Of a DNA stretch of 37,607 nt, positions 31,023 through 37,607 are shown piece by piece; position 1 is the stretch's first letter, and the number at the start of each line of letters is the position of its first letter. The DNA comes from an uncultured Clostridia bacterium (lineage in GTDB: Bacteria > Bacillota > Clostridia > Christensenellales > Borkfalkiaceae). Both the position numbers and the translations under genes were made by a program. The notes beneath the pieces are model-generated. The model was given only the letters and a program-made list of their open reading frames with translations. It was not told where the DNA came from and made no database searches. Location: the NCBI GenBank assembly GCA_947175515.1, contig CAMWNA010000008.1, forward strand, positions 1 to 37,607. Reading direction: 5' to 3'.

Positions 31023-33968
31023 TTATTTTTTATCGCCGCTTTTATAAAGGTGTTCCGTTAACACCTTTTCAAGGCGGTTCATATCCACGGGCTTTGCAAC
31101 GTGCGCGTCCATACCGCTGGACAGCGCGTTGTTTATATCCTCCGCAAACGCGTTAGCCGTCATTGCAATAATTGGTATGGTGTTCGCGCGCGGATGAGAG
31201 CTTGCGCGGATAGCTTTCGTAGCTTCATAGCCGTTCATAACGGGCATCTGAATATCCATAAGCACGGCGTCGTAATAGTTTTCTTCGGATTTTTCAAACA
31301 TTTCCAAAGCTATCTTACCGTCGCACGCGACCTCGCAGGTAACGCCCTTCATATCCAGAAGCTCGCAAAGAATTTCAGAATTAAGCTCGTTATCCTCCGC
31401 AACGAGGAAGCGCCTGCCCTCCAGCGACTGAGCGTTTTCCGCTTCCTGAACATTACCGCCTTTCTTAACGTTTATATTCCTTATAGTCTGTTTTAAATTG
31501 CTTAAAAAGAAGGGCTTGGGCAGGAACGCGTCAATGCCGGCTTTTTCGGCTTTCTGTTCAACGCCGCTCCAATCGTACGCCGTAAGCAGCATTACCGAAG
31601 CCTCCTTGGGAACTATTTTTCTGATAGCCTTAGTGGTTTCTATGCCGTCCATACCCGGCATTTTCATATCGACTAAAATCAAGTCGTAATCTTTTCCGCA
31701 TTCGTGCGCGGTCTTGACGATATCAATTGCCTGTGCGCCGCTTAACGCCGATTGCGTTTCAACGCCTATTCCGTCCAAGGTTTCCACAACGCCTTCGCAG
31801 CAGTCCGCGTCGTCGTCGATAACGAGAGCTTTGCAAATTTTATGGTCCCTGAAGAAATCATGCTCCGCGGCGCCGTCGCTTATGCGAAGCTCAAGCTCAA
31901 TACGGAAGGTGCTTCCCTTGCCCTGCTTACTTTCTACGGAAATAGTGCCGCCCATAAGCTCGACCAAGTTTTTGGCAATGGACATTCCAAGCCCCGTGCC
32001 CTGAATCTGGTTTACGGTACTGCTTACTTCACGGGTAAAGGGTTTGAAAATGTTTTCAAGGAACTCCGCCGACATACCTATACCGTTATCCTTTACGGTA
32101 AAGCACAGGCGCGCAAAGTTTGCGTTCACGCGCGGAAGTCCGCGTATTTCCATTAAAACCTTTCCGCCTTCGGGCGTGTATTTGACAGCGTTGGATAATA
32201 TGTTCATTAAAATCTGGTTTATCCTCAGCTTGTCGCCCAAAAGCTTTTCTTCCTTTATGCCGTGAACGACTATATCGAAGCTCTGCTTTTTGGCTTTTGC
32301 CTGCGGACGCATTATATCGTCCAGCTCGTCAACAAGCTCGGGCAGGCTGAATTCACAGACGTTGAGAACAGTTTTGCCGTTTTCGATTTTGCTCATATCC
32401 AGAATGTCGTTTATGAGCCCCAGAAGATGCTGTCCGGACGAGGAGATTTTTCGCGTATGCCGCATAACCTTATCCGCGTCGGCGGCGTCGCGCTTTAAAA
32501 GCTCGGTAAAGCCGATTATCGCGTTCATAGGCGTGCGGATATCGTGCGACATATTGCTTAAAAATACGCTCTTCGCCTTGTTTGCCGCCTGCGCGCTTTC
32601 CAAGGCTTCCTTTATCGCGTACTCCGTCTGTCTTTCCTTGGTTCTGTCGGAAAGCACTACTATAAATTTTTCGCTTGCGCCCACAGACGTGCGGTAAACG
32701 GTTTCAAGGAAGAATTTACGCGCACCAGTCTTTTTATGCTCGCGCTCGCATTCGTAAGTAACCGAGCCGTCCGCAGGCAGATTTTTCAAAGCCGTTTCAT
32801 CAACGGAACCCACGTCTTCATAATCGGTATTTTTCAGCGCAGTGACGCTTTCTTTCACCTCAGTCGCCGCCACGCCAAGCACGCGTTCAACGTTAGGGCT
32901 GACGTATTCCACTGCCAAATCTTCGCTTGAAAGCATTAAAAATACGTCGTCGGTGTTGTTTGCAAGCAACCCGAAAAGCTGCTCGCGGTACTTAACCTCC
33001 GTTTCCTTTGCGTGTACTCTCTTTCTGTAAAAGTAGGTAACGAACACGAACAATGCAAAAATGACGATCGCCGCGGCGAATATAATAACGAAGCTCTGCG
33101 AAGTTTTTAAAATGTTCTGCGTATGCTGAATTACCGACGAATTAGGTATAGCGGAAACAAGATACCAGCCGTCCGTTTCTTCAATAGGCGCAAACGCAAA
33201 TATATAGTCCGAGCCGTCGAACTTAAAGCGCATAGCGCCCTGTTTTTTGTCCGACATATTTTCCTGAAAGGTTTTAACGTCGGCTTCCGAGTTGCCGTTA
33301 TGCTTTATCACGTCGAAAACGTTTGAAAAAGTGCGGTTGCTGTTGTTATGGGTTGAGCGGACGAAAATATCGCCGTCCGTGCCTACCACGTAGAAAAAGC
33401 CAGTGTCGTTATAGAAGGACAGAGAAAACTCGTCGCGTAAAATAGAAGTTATCTGACCCTTCCTCACAAGTCCCTTTTTGCCGTCCGTAAAAGTAAAGCG
33501 CTGGTAATAGCCCAAAGTCTGCTGACCGGTAAAGTCGTTTATATAAAGCTCGGTTACTCCGCTTTCGCCGTAGCTTGAAAATCTTTCGTCGACCTCCGCC
33601 GCATTGAGGGAAATAACATCGTCGCTGTTCGCAAGGTAAAGCTCACCGCCGCCCTCGTCGTCGAATATGACGAGCGAGAATATACCCACGCCCATACCGT
33701 ACTGACCGAGGATATAAGTCATTTCGTCCCTGTCCTCCGATGACAATCGGGAAACGTTTTTAGCCAGTCTGGATACGGTTTCCTTTTCCTTTTTAACGTA
33801 GGTTCCGAACGCGTGTCCGCCCTGTGAGGTAACCTCGGTAATATTCACTACCAACTGGTTCCAGAGCGACAGCTGCATTTTGGAAACGTAAACGTAGCCC
33901 AAAATCATAAACAGAACCACGCACACCGCTGCGGCAACGGGAAAAACAAGCTTTTTAAATAACTTCAT
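31023..33968 (-). CDS. Hybrid sensor histidine kinase with PAS and two receiver domains
   Basis: The product is 981 residues. Order: membrane span (8-28), extracellular sensor of about 255 residues (CACHE-like), membrane span (290-315), PAS domain (about 330-445), HisKA with phospho-acceptor His475 (SNMSHDIRTP), ATPase domain with N-box (LSNAVKYTPE, about 591-600), G1 (DNGIGMS) and G2 (GTGLGMS), then REC1 with Asp767 (LVDMKMPG) and REC2 with Asp905 (LMDIQMPV). There is no output domain; the phosphate would pass to a separate regulator not seen nearby. It starts 1 bp after the stop of the solute-binding lipoprotein gene, with AAGGAGG inside that gene's end. The tight link suggests the binding protein presents a ligand to the sensor domain. 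Confidence 0.93.
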   Translation of the reverse strand: MKLFKKLVFPVAAAVCVVLFMILGYVYVSKMQLSLWNQLVVNITEVTSQGGHAFGTYVKKEKETVSRLAKNVSRLSSEDRDEMTYILGQYGMGVGIFSLVIFDDEGGGELYLANSDDVISLNAAEVDERFSSYGESGVTELYINDFTGQQTLGYYQRFTFTDGKKGLVRKGQITSILRDEFSLSFYNDTGFFYVVGTDGDIFVRSTHNNSNRTFSNVFDVIKHNGNSEADVKTFQENMSDKKQGAMRFKFDGSDYIFAFAPIEETDGWYLVSAIPNSSVIQHTQNILKTSQSFVIIFAAAIVIFALFVFVTYFYRKRVHAKETEVKYREQLFGLLANNTDDVFLMLSSEDLAVEYVSPNVERVLGVAATEVKESVTALKNTDYEDVGSVDETALKNLPADGSVTYECEREHKKTGARKFFLETVYRTSVGASEKFIVVLSDRTKERQTEYAIKEALESAQAANKAKSVFLSNMSHDIRTPMNAIIGFTELLKRDAADADKVMRHTRKISSSGQHLLGLINDILDMSKIENGKTVLNVCEFSLPELVDELDDIMRPQAKAKKQSFDIVVHGIKEEKLLGDKLRINQILMNILSNAVKYTPEGGKVLMEIRGLPRVNANFARLCFTVKDNGIGMSAEFLENIFKPFTREVSSTVNQIQGTGLGMSIAKNLVELMGGTISVESKQGKGSTFRIELELRISDGAAEHDFFRDHKICKALVIDDDADCCEGVVETLDGIGVETQSALSGAQAIDIVKTAHECGKDYDLILVDMKMPGMDGIETTKAIRKIVPKEASVMLLTAYDWSGVEQKAEKAGIDAFLPKPFFLSNLKQTIRNINVKKGGNVQEAENAQSLEGRRFLVAEDNELNSEILCELLDMKGVTCEVACDGKIALEMFEKSEENYYDAVLMDIQMPVMNGYEATKAIRASSHPRANTIPIIAMTANAFAEDINNALSSGMDAHVAKPVDMNRLEKVLTEHLYKSGDKK

Positions 33969-33969
33969 T

Positions 33970-35274
33970 TTACTCGCCCTCCTTGACCGAAAGCATATCT
34001 TTCAGTAAAGCGTTAGCTTCCGCCGCACCCATTCCGCCGAGCATACGCGTTGCGCACTCAATCAGACAGACATCAAGGGTAAAGCTTATATTATAATCAG
34101 AGCCCAAAACAAAACTGCCGGTTTTTAAATATTCCGTCATGGGGGAAACAGCTTTATCCGTAGGCGCACGCGAATCCTTTAAGGGCATATAACCGCTTTG
34201 TCCGTCGCAGTACTCCCAAAGCACGTCAGGCTTAGTAAGATAGTTTATAAGCTTTTTAGCTTCGTCCGCGTACGGGCTTTCCGCATTGACAGAATAACAC
34301 GAATCCATATCTATAACCGCCACGCTTCCGCCGCTAATCACGGGATAGGGATGCACGCCGTAATTGAAGCTATTGCCGCTGTATTTAAGCTTTTCCCCGA
34401 ACATTACGGAAGCCCAGCCGCCAGTAAGCATAAAGGGACGTTCGCCTTTGACGAAAATATCCAAGTCGCCCGAAGCCTGCGCGGTCGTCAGCGCCTCGCC
34501 GCAGTCAATCCAATTACGCGAAATCATTTCGCCTGCAAGATTTATTCCTTTTTCAAGGTACTGCGTAATTTTTACGGGATCGCCGTTGAATTCCGCAATC
34601 ATTTGCGAACGGTTTTCCGATTGATAAACCTCGTACAGCCCCGCAGCGGTTATTAAAGTACGCAACGAGGAATAGTTGTTTATTACCAACGGAGTAATGT
34701 TTTTTGAAACGAAGTAGTTGCATACTTGTGCAAACTCTTCCAAGCTTTCGGGCACCTTTAAGCCGTGTTTATTCAACAGGTCGTAATTTACGTACATGCC
34801 GTAAGTCGTGACGCAAGTCGGCACGAAATAAATTCCGCCGTCCGCCGCCGTCATCTGTCCGCGCACGACGTCGCTGAAAGCTTCAACGTTCAAAACGTCG
34901 GTTAAATCGGCAAGCTTGTTTTCGCCTGTAAGCCTTACCGCGCGGTCACGGTCAACCATAAACGCGTCGTCCAGAACGTCGGCGGCAAAACGCTTATCAA
35001 ACGCGTCCCAATACGCCTTGCCTTTGACGCCCTCGTACATTACGTTTATATCCTTATTTACACTCATAAAGCCGTGCATGGAATTTTCAAGCGCCAAAAG
35101 GGTTAAGGTGTCCGCCTTGTAGCCGAATAAGTTTATCTGCTTCTCGTTCTTTTTTTCGCCGCTTCCGCCGTTCACTATTACTATTTCACCGCTCTTTGCG
35201 CTGCTGCAGCCGGCAAGCGTTCCGAACGCCGCAACCCCTGCAATAAGCAGGGCGGCTATTCTTCTCTTTTTCAT
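33970..35274 (-). CDS. Extracellular solute-binding lipoprotein (family 1, sugar-type)
   Basis: The product is 434 residues, the normal length for family 1 binding proteins. The signal peptide ends in the lipobox LAGC (Cys23). Typical features are the early aromatic/Asp-rich region (YWDAFDKRFAADV), the hinge-like segment YGMYVNYDLLNKHGLKVPE and GEAAL-like stretches around GERPFMLTGGW. These proteins bind sugars or oligosaccharides for ABC importers. Here no permease or ATPase gene is next to it; instead a hybrid histidine kinase follows directly. It is therefore more likely a ligand-presenting sensor subunit, though it could also feed a transporter encoded elsewhere. Confidence 0.9.
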   Translation of the reverse strand: MKKRRIAALLIAGVAAFGTLAGCSSAKSGEIVIVNGGSGEKKNEKQINLFGYKADTLTLLALENSMHGFMSVNKDINVMYEGVKGKAYWDAFDKRFAADVLDDAFMVDRDRAVRLTGENKLADLTDVLNVEAFSDVVRGQMTAADGGIYFVPTCVTTYGMYVNYDLLNKHGLKVPESLEEFAQVCNYFVSKNITPLVINNYSSLRTLITAAGLYEVYQSENRSQMIAEFNGDPVKITQYLEKGINLAGEMISRNWIDCGEALTTAQASGDLDIFVKGERPFMLTGGWASVMFGEKLKYSGNSFNYGVHPYPVISGGSVAVIDMDSCYSVNAESPYADEAKKLINYLTKPDVLWEYCDGQSGYMPLKDSRAPTDKAVSPMTEYLKTGSFVLGSDYNISFTLDVCLIECATRMLGGMGAAEANALLKDMLSVKEGE

Positions 35275-35290
35275 TAAATAATACCTCTTG

Positions 35291-35320
35291 CAGACGGTAA
35301 AAAATTAAAGAAACCGTCCG
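35291..35320 (-). promoter_or_regulatory. Leader hairpin upstream of the solute-binding lipoprotein gene
   Basis: An 8-bp stem (CGGACGGT/ACCGTCTG, one G-T pair) with a 14-nt AT-rich loop lies between the promoter and the ribosome binding site. No T run follows it. A regulatory role is possible but not supported further. Confidence 0.3.
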
Positions 35321-35340
35321 CCGTGATTTAGACAATAAAT

Positions 35341-35370
35341 ATTTTAACACAGCACGCCGACGTTTTGCAA
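35341..35370 (-). promoter_or_regulatory. Sigma-A promoter of the solute-binding protein / hybrid kinase pair
   Basis: The -35 is TTGCAA (35365-35370), the spacer is 18 bp and the -10 is TAAAAT (35341-35346). The leader would be about 60 nt. Confidence 0.6.
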
Positions 35371-35405
35371 CTACTTGAAAACCGTTTGAAGTTATTGAAG
35401 ACGTG

Positions 35406-35439
35406 AAAGCCGCCGCGCTAAATTCTGCGCGGCGGCTTT
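35406..35439. terminator. GC-rich hairpin terminator, usable in both directions
   Basis: A 13-bp stem AAAGCCGCCGCGC/GCGCGGCGGCTTT with an 8-nt loop lies between the small lipoprotein gene (ends 35520) and the solute-binding gene promoter. The T run is short on the minus strand (TTTC). It is close in sequence to the hairpin at 30961-30989. Confidence 0.7.
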
Positions 35440-35519
35440 GTTTAACATTTTTATATCATTATAAGGCTTGACGCAAAGCCTGCATAACTTCGACCAAATA
35501 AGCAGCCTTTCCGTTGCTT

Positions 35520-35939
35520 TTATCTGTCAAACGGAGTTTTTACTTTCATCCGGTCGGAGGTAATTAAAACGTGTGCGCGCGTTATATTTTCCGCGCTGAC
35601 TTTAAGCCTGTAGCGGCTGTCGGAAAGCACTTCCTCAAGAACTATAGTAAACGACGCGCTTTCGGTATATTCGCCGCTCCAAGCAAGCCCGCCCTTATAG
35701 TCGTACACCTCGAAGAGAATTTTTCCGCCCTCCAATTCAAGCGTTACGTCCATAGTAATTTCAATACCGCCGTCTTCAATCAGTAAAATACTTTCCGACG
35801 AAGGGCTTATAATTTCGCCGTCCTTATAATAGGTGTATTCTATTTTCATTGACTGTTTTTTCAAATCGGAACAGCCTGCAATTGCGCAAGCCGCCACAGC
35901 TATAACCAATAAAATTAAAAGCGCTTTTCTATTCCTCAT
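35520..35939 (-). CDS. Hypothetical small lipoprotein
   Basis: The product is 139 residues from the ATG at 35939, which has GGAG 9 nt upstream; a longer in-frame ATG at 35954 has no ribosome binding site and in fact overlaps it. The signal peptide ends in the lipobox IAGC (Cys23). The remaining part is short beta strands rich in Glu, Ser and Thr (a small beta-sandwich is likely). No family recognised. It lies 36 bp after the membrane protein gene at 35976-36440 and may be co-transcribed with it. Confidence 0.78.
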   Translation of the reverse strand: MRNRKALLILLVIAVAACAIAGCSDLKKQSMKIEYTYYKDGEIISPSSESILLIEDGGIEITMDVTLELEGGKILFEVYDYKGGLAWSGEYTESASFTIVLEEVLSDSRYRLKVSAENITRAHVLITSDRMKVKTPFDR

Positions 35940-35975
35940 TGCTATATGCTCCACGAATTAAAATTATATTTTCTC

Positions 35976-36440
35976 TTAAGAATGGTTTTTGTTTTCAGCG
36001 CCGCTGTTCATCGCATTTTTATAGCTTATAAAAATATGGCTTACCGCAAATACAACGGCAAAAGCAATTAAGGGCAGGTTCGCCAACACAACACCGCTGA
36101 ACAGAAATATACACGACGGAATTACTGAAAGCGAAAGCGCCTTCAGTTTGCCTTCCCTGTCCCAACATATTACCCAGAATGCTAGATATGCAACACAAAG
36201 CGCCCCGTTAACCGACAGATAAACCGTAAGCGCATAATCAAACCAAAAGTTAAAATAAGTATACGGGATATTAAACACCATTAACAGCATGCACGCATAT
36301 CTGCCGGTTTGTTCGGCAATGACAGCCGCTTTGCCGTTATAATTGTCCGAGGCGGCATTTTTAAGCTTGACCGCATAAATAATATTCGGCAGCATAACGA
36401 TTGCCATAACCGCCAGACCGTAATAATTAAACCAACCCAT
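35976..36440 (-). CDS. Hypothetical multi-pass membrane protein, probably on a leaderless mRNA
   Basis: The product is 154 residues with about five hydrophobic segments. The N-terminus FNYYGLAVMAIVMLPNIIYA resembles a group of small Clostridia membrane proteins of unknown function. There is no ribosome binding site before the ATG. A strong promoter places the -10 only 6 nt upstream, so transcription should start at or next to the A of the ATG. A later in-frame ATG (codon 12) also lacks a good ribosome binding site and would remove the conserved N-terminus. Function unknown. Confidence 0.72.
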   Translation of the reverse strand: MGWFNYYGLAVMAIVMLPNIIYAVKLKNAASDNYNGKAAVIAEQTGRYACMLLMVFNIPYTYFNFWFDYALTVYLSVNGALCVAYLAFWVICWDREGKLKALSLSVIPSCIFLFSGVVLANLPLIAFAVVFAVSHIFISYKNAMNSGAENKNHS

Positions 36441-36446
36441 GAAAAA

Positions 36447-36475
36447 ATTATATCATATCAATATGTTAAATGCAA
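36447..36475 (-). promoter_or_regulatory. Sigma-A promoter of the 35976-36440 membrane protein gene
   Basis: The -35 is TTGCAT (36470-36475), the spacer is 17 bp and the -10 is a perfect TATAAT (36447-36452). Only six bases (TTTTTC on the minus strand) separate the -10 from the ATG. Confidence 0.75.
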
Positions 36476-36518
36476 GAAAACCCAAAAGGTGATATGGCGC
36501 GTACTAGTTTAGCGCAAC

Positions 36519-36550
36519 AAAAAAGTACGAACCGTGACGGTTCGTACTTT
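36519..36550 (-). terminator. Intrinsic terminator of tRNA-Ala
   Basis: A perfect 13-bp stem with a 3-nt loop (36522-36534 with 36538-36550) is followed on the minus strand by a T run. It starts 9 nt after the encoded CCA. Confidence 0.9.
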
Positions 36551-36558
36551 AACGAAAC

Positions 36559-36634
36559 TGGTGGAGATAGCCGGATTCGAACCGGCGACCTATACGTTGC
36601 GAACGTATCGCGCTACCAACTGTGCTATATCCCC
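36559..36634 (-). tRNA. tRNA-Ala (anticodon CGC)
   Basis: The acceptor stem GGGGATA pairs with TATCTCC (one G-T pair). The anticodon stem ATACG/CGTAT holds loop TTCGCAA, anticodon CGC, reading GCG. The T-loop TTCGAAT is normal, and the 3' ACCA is encoded. Length is 76 nt including CCA. Confidence 0.95.
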
Positions 36635-36676
36635 GAATATTATTGCGCAAACAAGCGCCGATTGATTACGGTTTGT

Positions 36677-36705
36677 ATTATATCATTTCAGATACGGCTT
36701 GGCAA
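36677..36705 (-). promoter_or_regulatory. Sigma-A promoter of tRNA-Ala
   Basis: The -35 is TTGCCA (36700-36705), the spacer is 17 bp and the -10 is TATAAT (36677-36682). The leader before the tRNA is about 36 nt. Confidence 0.8.
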
Positions 36706-36730
36706 GCGTTAATACGTAAAAAAATGTAGT

Positions 36731-36913
36731 TTACTTTTTATAATTCCTATGGCTGTTCTTTTTGCCTGAGCCGTTTTTTTTCAGATACTCGGCGCACTCC
36801 TTATCATAACCAAAGTCACATTCCATAGCGTCGTTCGTGGGCTTATCGGTTAGCGTACATATCTCGCACTCCTCCTCCCAGCTCCACTTACAGTACGGGC
36901 AGCCTTTTTTCAT
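36731..36913 (-). CDS. Small cysteine-rich protein, probably zinc-binding
   Basis: The product is 60 residues from the ATG at 36913, which has GGAGG 9 nt upstream; a longer in-frame start at 36979 has no such site. Cysteines at 5, 8, 16, 19, 32 and 40 form two CxxC pairs (CPYCKW and CEIC) followed by two single Cys, suggesting one structural zinc site plus spare cysteines. The C-terminus is basic. No signal peptide or membrane segment. Function unknown. Confidence 0.7.
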   Translation of the reverse strand: MKKGCPYCKWSWEEECEICTLTDKPTNDAMECDFGYDKECAEYLKKNGSGKKNSHRNYKK

Positions 36914-37013
36914 TGCAGTATTCCTCCGATTTAATTTTGCCCGCTTTTCCGATATTTTAACCGCAAATAAATGACACAAATAATATTCACCGCCCTAACG
37001 GTTTGAAAAACGC

Positions 37014-37042
37014 TTGCAAACGCGCGCTTTAACTGTTATAAT
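37014..37042 (+). promoter_or_regulatory. Sigma-A promoter of tRNA-Val
   Basis: The -35 is TTGCAA (37014-37019), the spacer is 17 bp and the -10 is a perfect TATAAT (37037-37042). The transcript would start only a few bases before the tRNA. Confidence 0.8.
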
Positions 37043-37052
37043 ATTTAAGCTC

Positions 37053-37129
<77 letters not shown>

Positions 37130-37133
37130 ATAG

Positions 37134-37176
37134 CAACCTGAATTTTAAAATCAAATTCAGGTTGTTTTTTCTTTTA
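37134..37176 (+). terminator. Intrinsic terminator of tRNA-Val
   Basis: A 12-bp stem (CAACCTGAATTT/AAATTCAGGTTG, 7-nt loop) is followed by a long T run. Confidence 0.92.
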
Positions 37177-37199
37177 TAAAAAATACGCCGTAGTGAATA

Positions 37200-37228
37200 T
37201 TGAAAAAAACATTTGCTTGTGGTATAAT
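37200..37228 (+). promoter_or_regulatory. Sigma-A promoter for the genes at the right edge
   Basis: The -35 is TTGAAA (37200-37205), the spacer is 17 bp and the -10 is a perfect TATAAT (37223-37228). It reads into the short broken frame at 37260-37390 and the coding region starting at 37409. Confidence 0.7.
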
Positions 37229-37259
37229 GTTGCATAATCTGAAAATAAGCGTGCAACTG

Positions 37260-37390
37260 ATGAGTTTTATAAAAAAATTTAAGTCGTTTTTGGAAATTCT
37301 TTTTCCAAGATTTATGATGACGGCTTTGAAATTCCGTCCAAGCAGAATTTGATTTTCGATATTATAGATTTAATTGAAGAAAGGCACTAA
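37260..37390 (+). pseudogene. Possible short frame-broken gene
   Basis: An ATG at 37260 opens a frame reading MSFIKKFKSFLEILF. If the frame shifts near 37300-37310, it continues as SKIYDDGFEIPSKQN and then LIFDIIDLIEERH, ending at TAA 37388-37390. Both halves look protein-like, and neither is complete alone. This suggests one frameshift in a protein of about 42 residues, or a sequencing error in the T-rich stretch. No good ribosome binding site precedes 37260. Confidence 0.35.
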
Positions 37391-37408
37391 TCTATCGGAG
37401 AAATGCAG

Positions 37409-37607
37409 ATGTATAAAACCGTTTCCGAAAATTTATCCGTCGGTGATTTGGTTGCGCTCGGAAGCTATCCGCAAAGCGAAATCAAAGCCGAAGAAACTAT
37501 CCGCGAAGTAAAAAAATTATGCGGCAGTCCGCGTTTAAGCAAAGATTCCGCGGGGTTTAAATATGAAAACTGCTTCGGCAGCGGCTTCCTCTGCGACTGC
37601 GCATACG
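37409..37607 (+). CDS. Hypothetical protein, partial (runs off the window)
   Basis: An open frame of 66 codons continues past the right edge. The ATG at 37409 has GGAG 8 nt upstream; an in-frame ATG at 37403 is only 2 nt from it and is less likely. The start MYKTVSENLSVGDLVALGSY is followed by a Lys/Glu-rich helix and a Cys-containing stretch (CFGSGFLCDC). The segment VGDLVALGSYPQSE recalls the GxYPQ motif seen near the start of some Firmicute proteins of unknown function (for example DUF6273-like), but too little is present to assign it. Confidence 0.65.
   Translation, partial: MYKTVSENLSVGDLVALGSYPQSEIKAEETIREVKKLCGSPRLSKDSAGFKYENCFGSGFLCDCAY

Noticed and set aside
36470-36712. Plus-strand open frame containing GDSRIRTGDLYVANVSR
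   Set aside because: It runs through the tRNA-Ala gene in antisense; the protein-like text is a well-known artefact of translating tRNA sequence.

Overview
This window looks like a chromosomal segment of an uncultured gut-type Firmicute, probably Clostridia and perhaps a Christensenellales-like lineage. That placement is inferred from gene content and style: many lipobox lipoproteins, AGGAGG-type ribosome binding sites, clean sigma-A promoters with 17-bp spacers, an Opp peptide importer, a BspA-type leucine-rich-repeat surface protein and InlB-type repeats. No phage, IS element, CRISPR array or rRNA gene was seen. TGA, TAA and TAG behave as ordinary stops.

Left edge (1-880): an AT-rich lipoprotein gene on the minus strand. 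Its leader carries a perfect promoter, a five-codon mini-ORF with a strong ribosome binding site, and an intrinsic terminator directly after the mini-ORF. This looks like a translation-coupled attenuator.

Main block (883-22400, all minus strand): a nearly continuous run of nine genes reading from high to low coordinates. They are a giant repeat lipoprotein, a 2462-residue membrane-anchored subtilase with about 700 residues of LRR repeats, an InlB-repeat lipoprotein whose ATG directly follows the protease stop, then oppA-oppB-oppC-oppD-oppF and a small membrane protein overlapping oppF. A strong terminator follows. The layout suggests a cell-surface protein-harvesting system in which the protease cuts extracellular protein and Opp imports the peptides. 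Several Opp parts are enlarged: OppA has about 260 extra residues, OppF a histone-H1-like Lys/Ala/Pro tail, and OppD a basic N-terminus plus an insert in the nucleotide-binding domain.

Middle (22680-27900): an SGNH/GDSL hydrolase, tRNA-Ser(GCU), and a minus-strand operon for uracil uptake and nucleotide salvage (uracil permease, upp, a dGTPase-like HD hydrolase) ending in a carboxymuconolactone-decarboxylase/cupin fusion. Right of that on the plus strand are a lipoprotein, a lone amidase-like cysteine hydrolase and a cation diffusion facilitator. The facilitator's start codon lies in the loop of a perfect 12-bp hairpin.

Right part (31000-37607): a minus-strand pair of an extracellular solute-binding lipoprotein and a hybrid histidine kinase with two receiver domains, probably a nutrient-sensing pair; a small lipoprotein; a membrane protein whose mRNA is predicted to be leaderless; tRNA-Ala(CGC); a small Cys-rich protein; tRNA-Val(GAC); and, at the very end, a possibly frame-broken short gene and a coding region running off the window.
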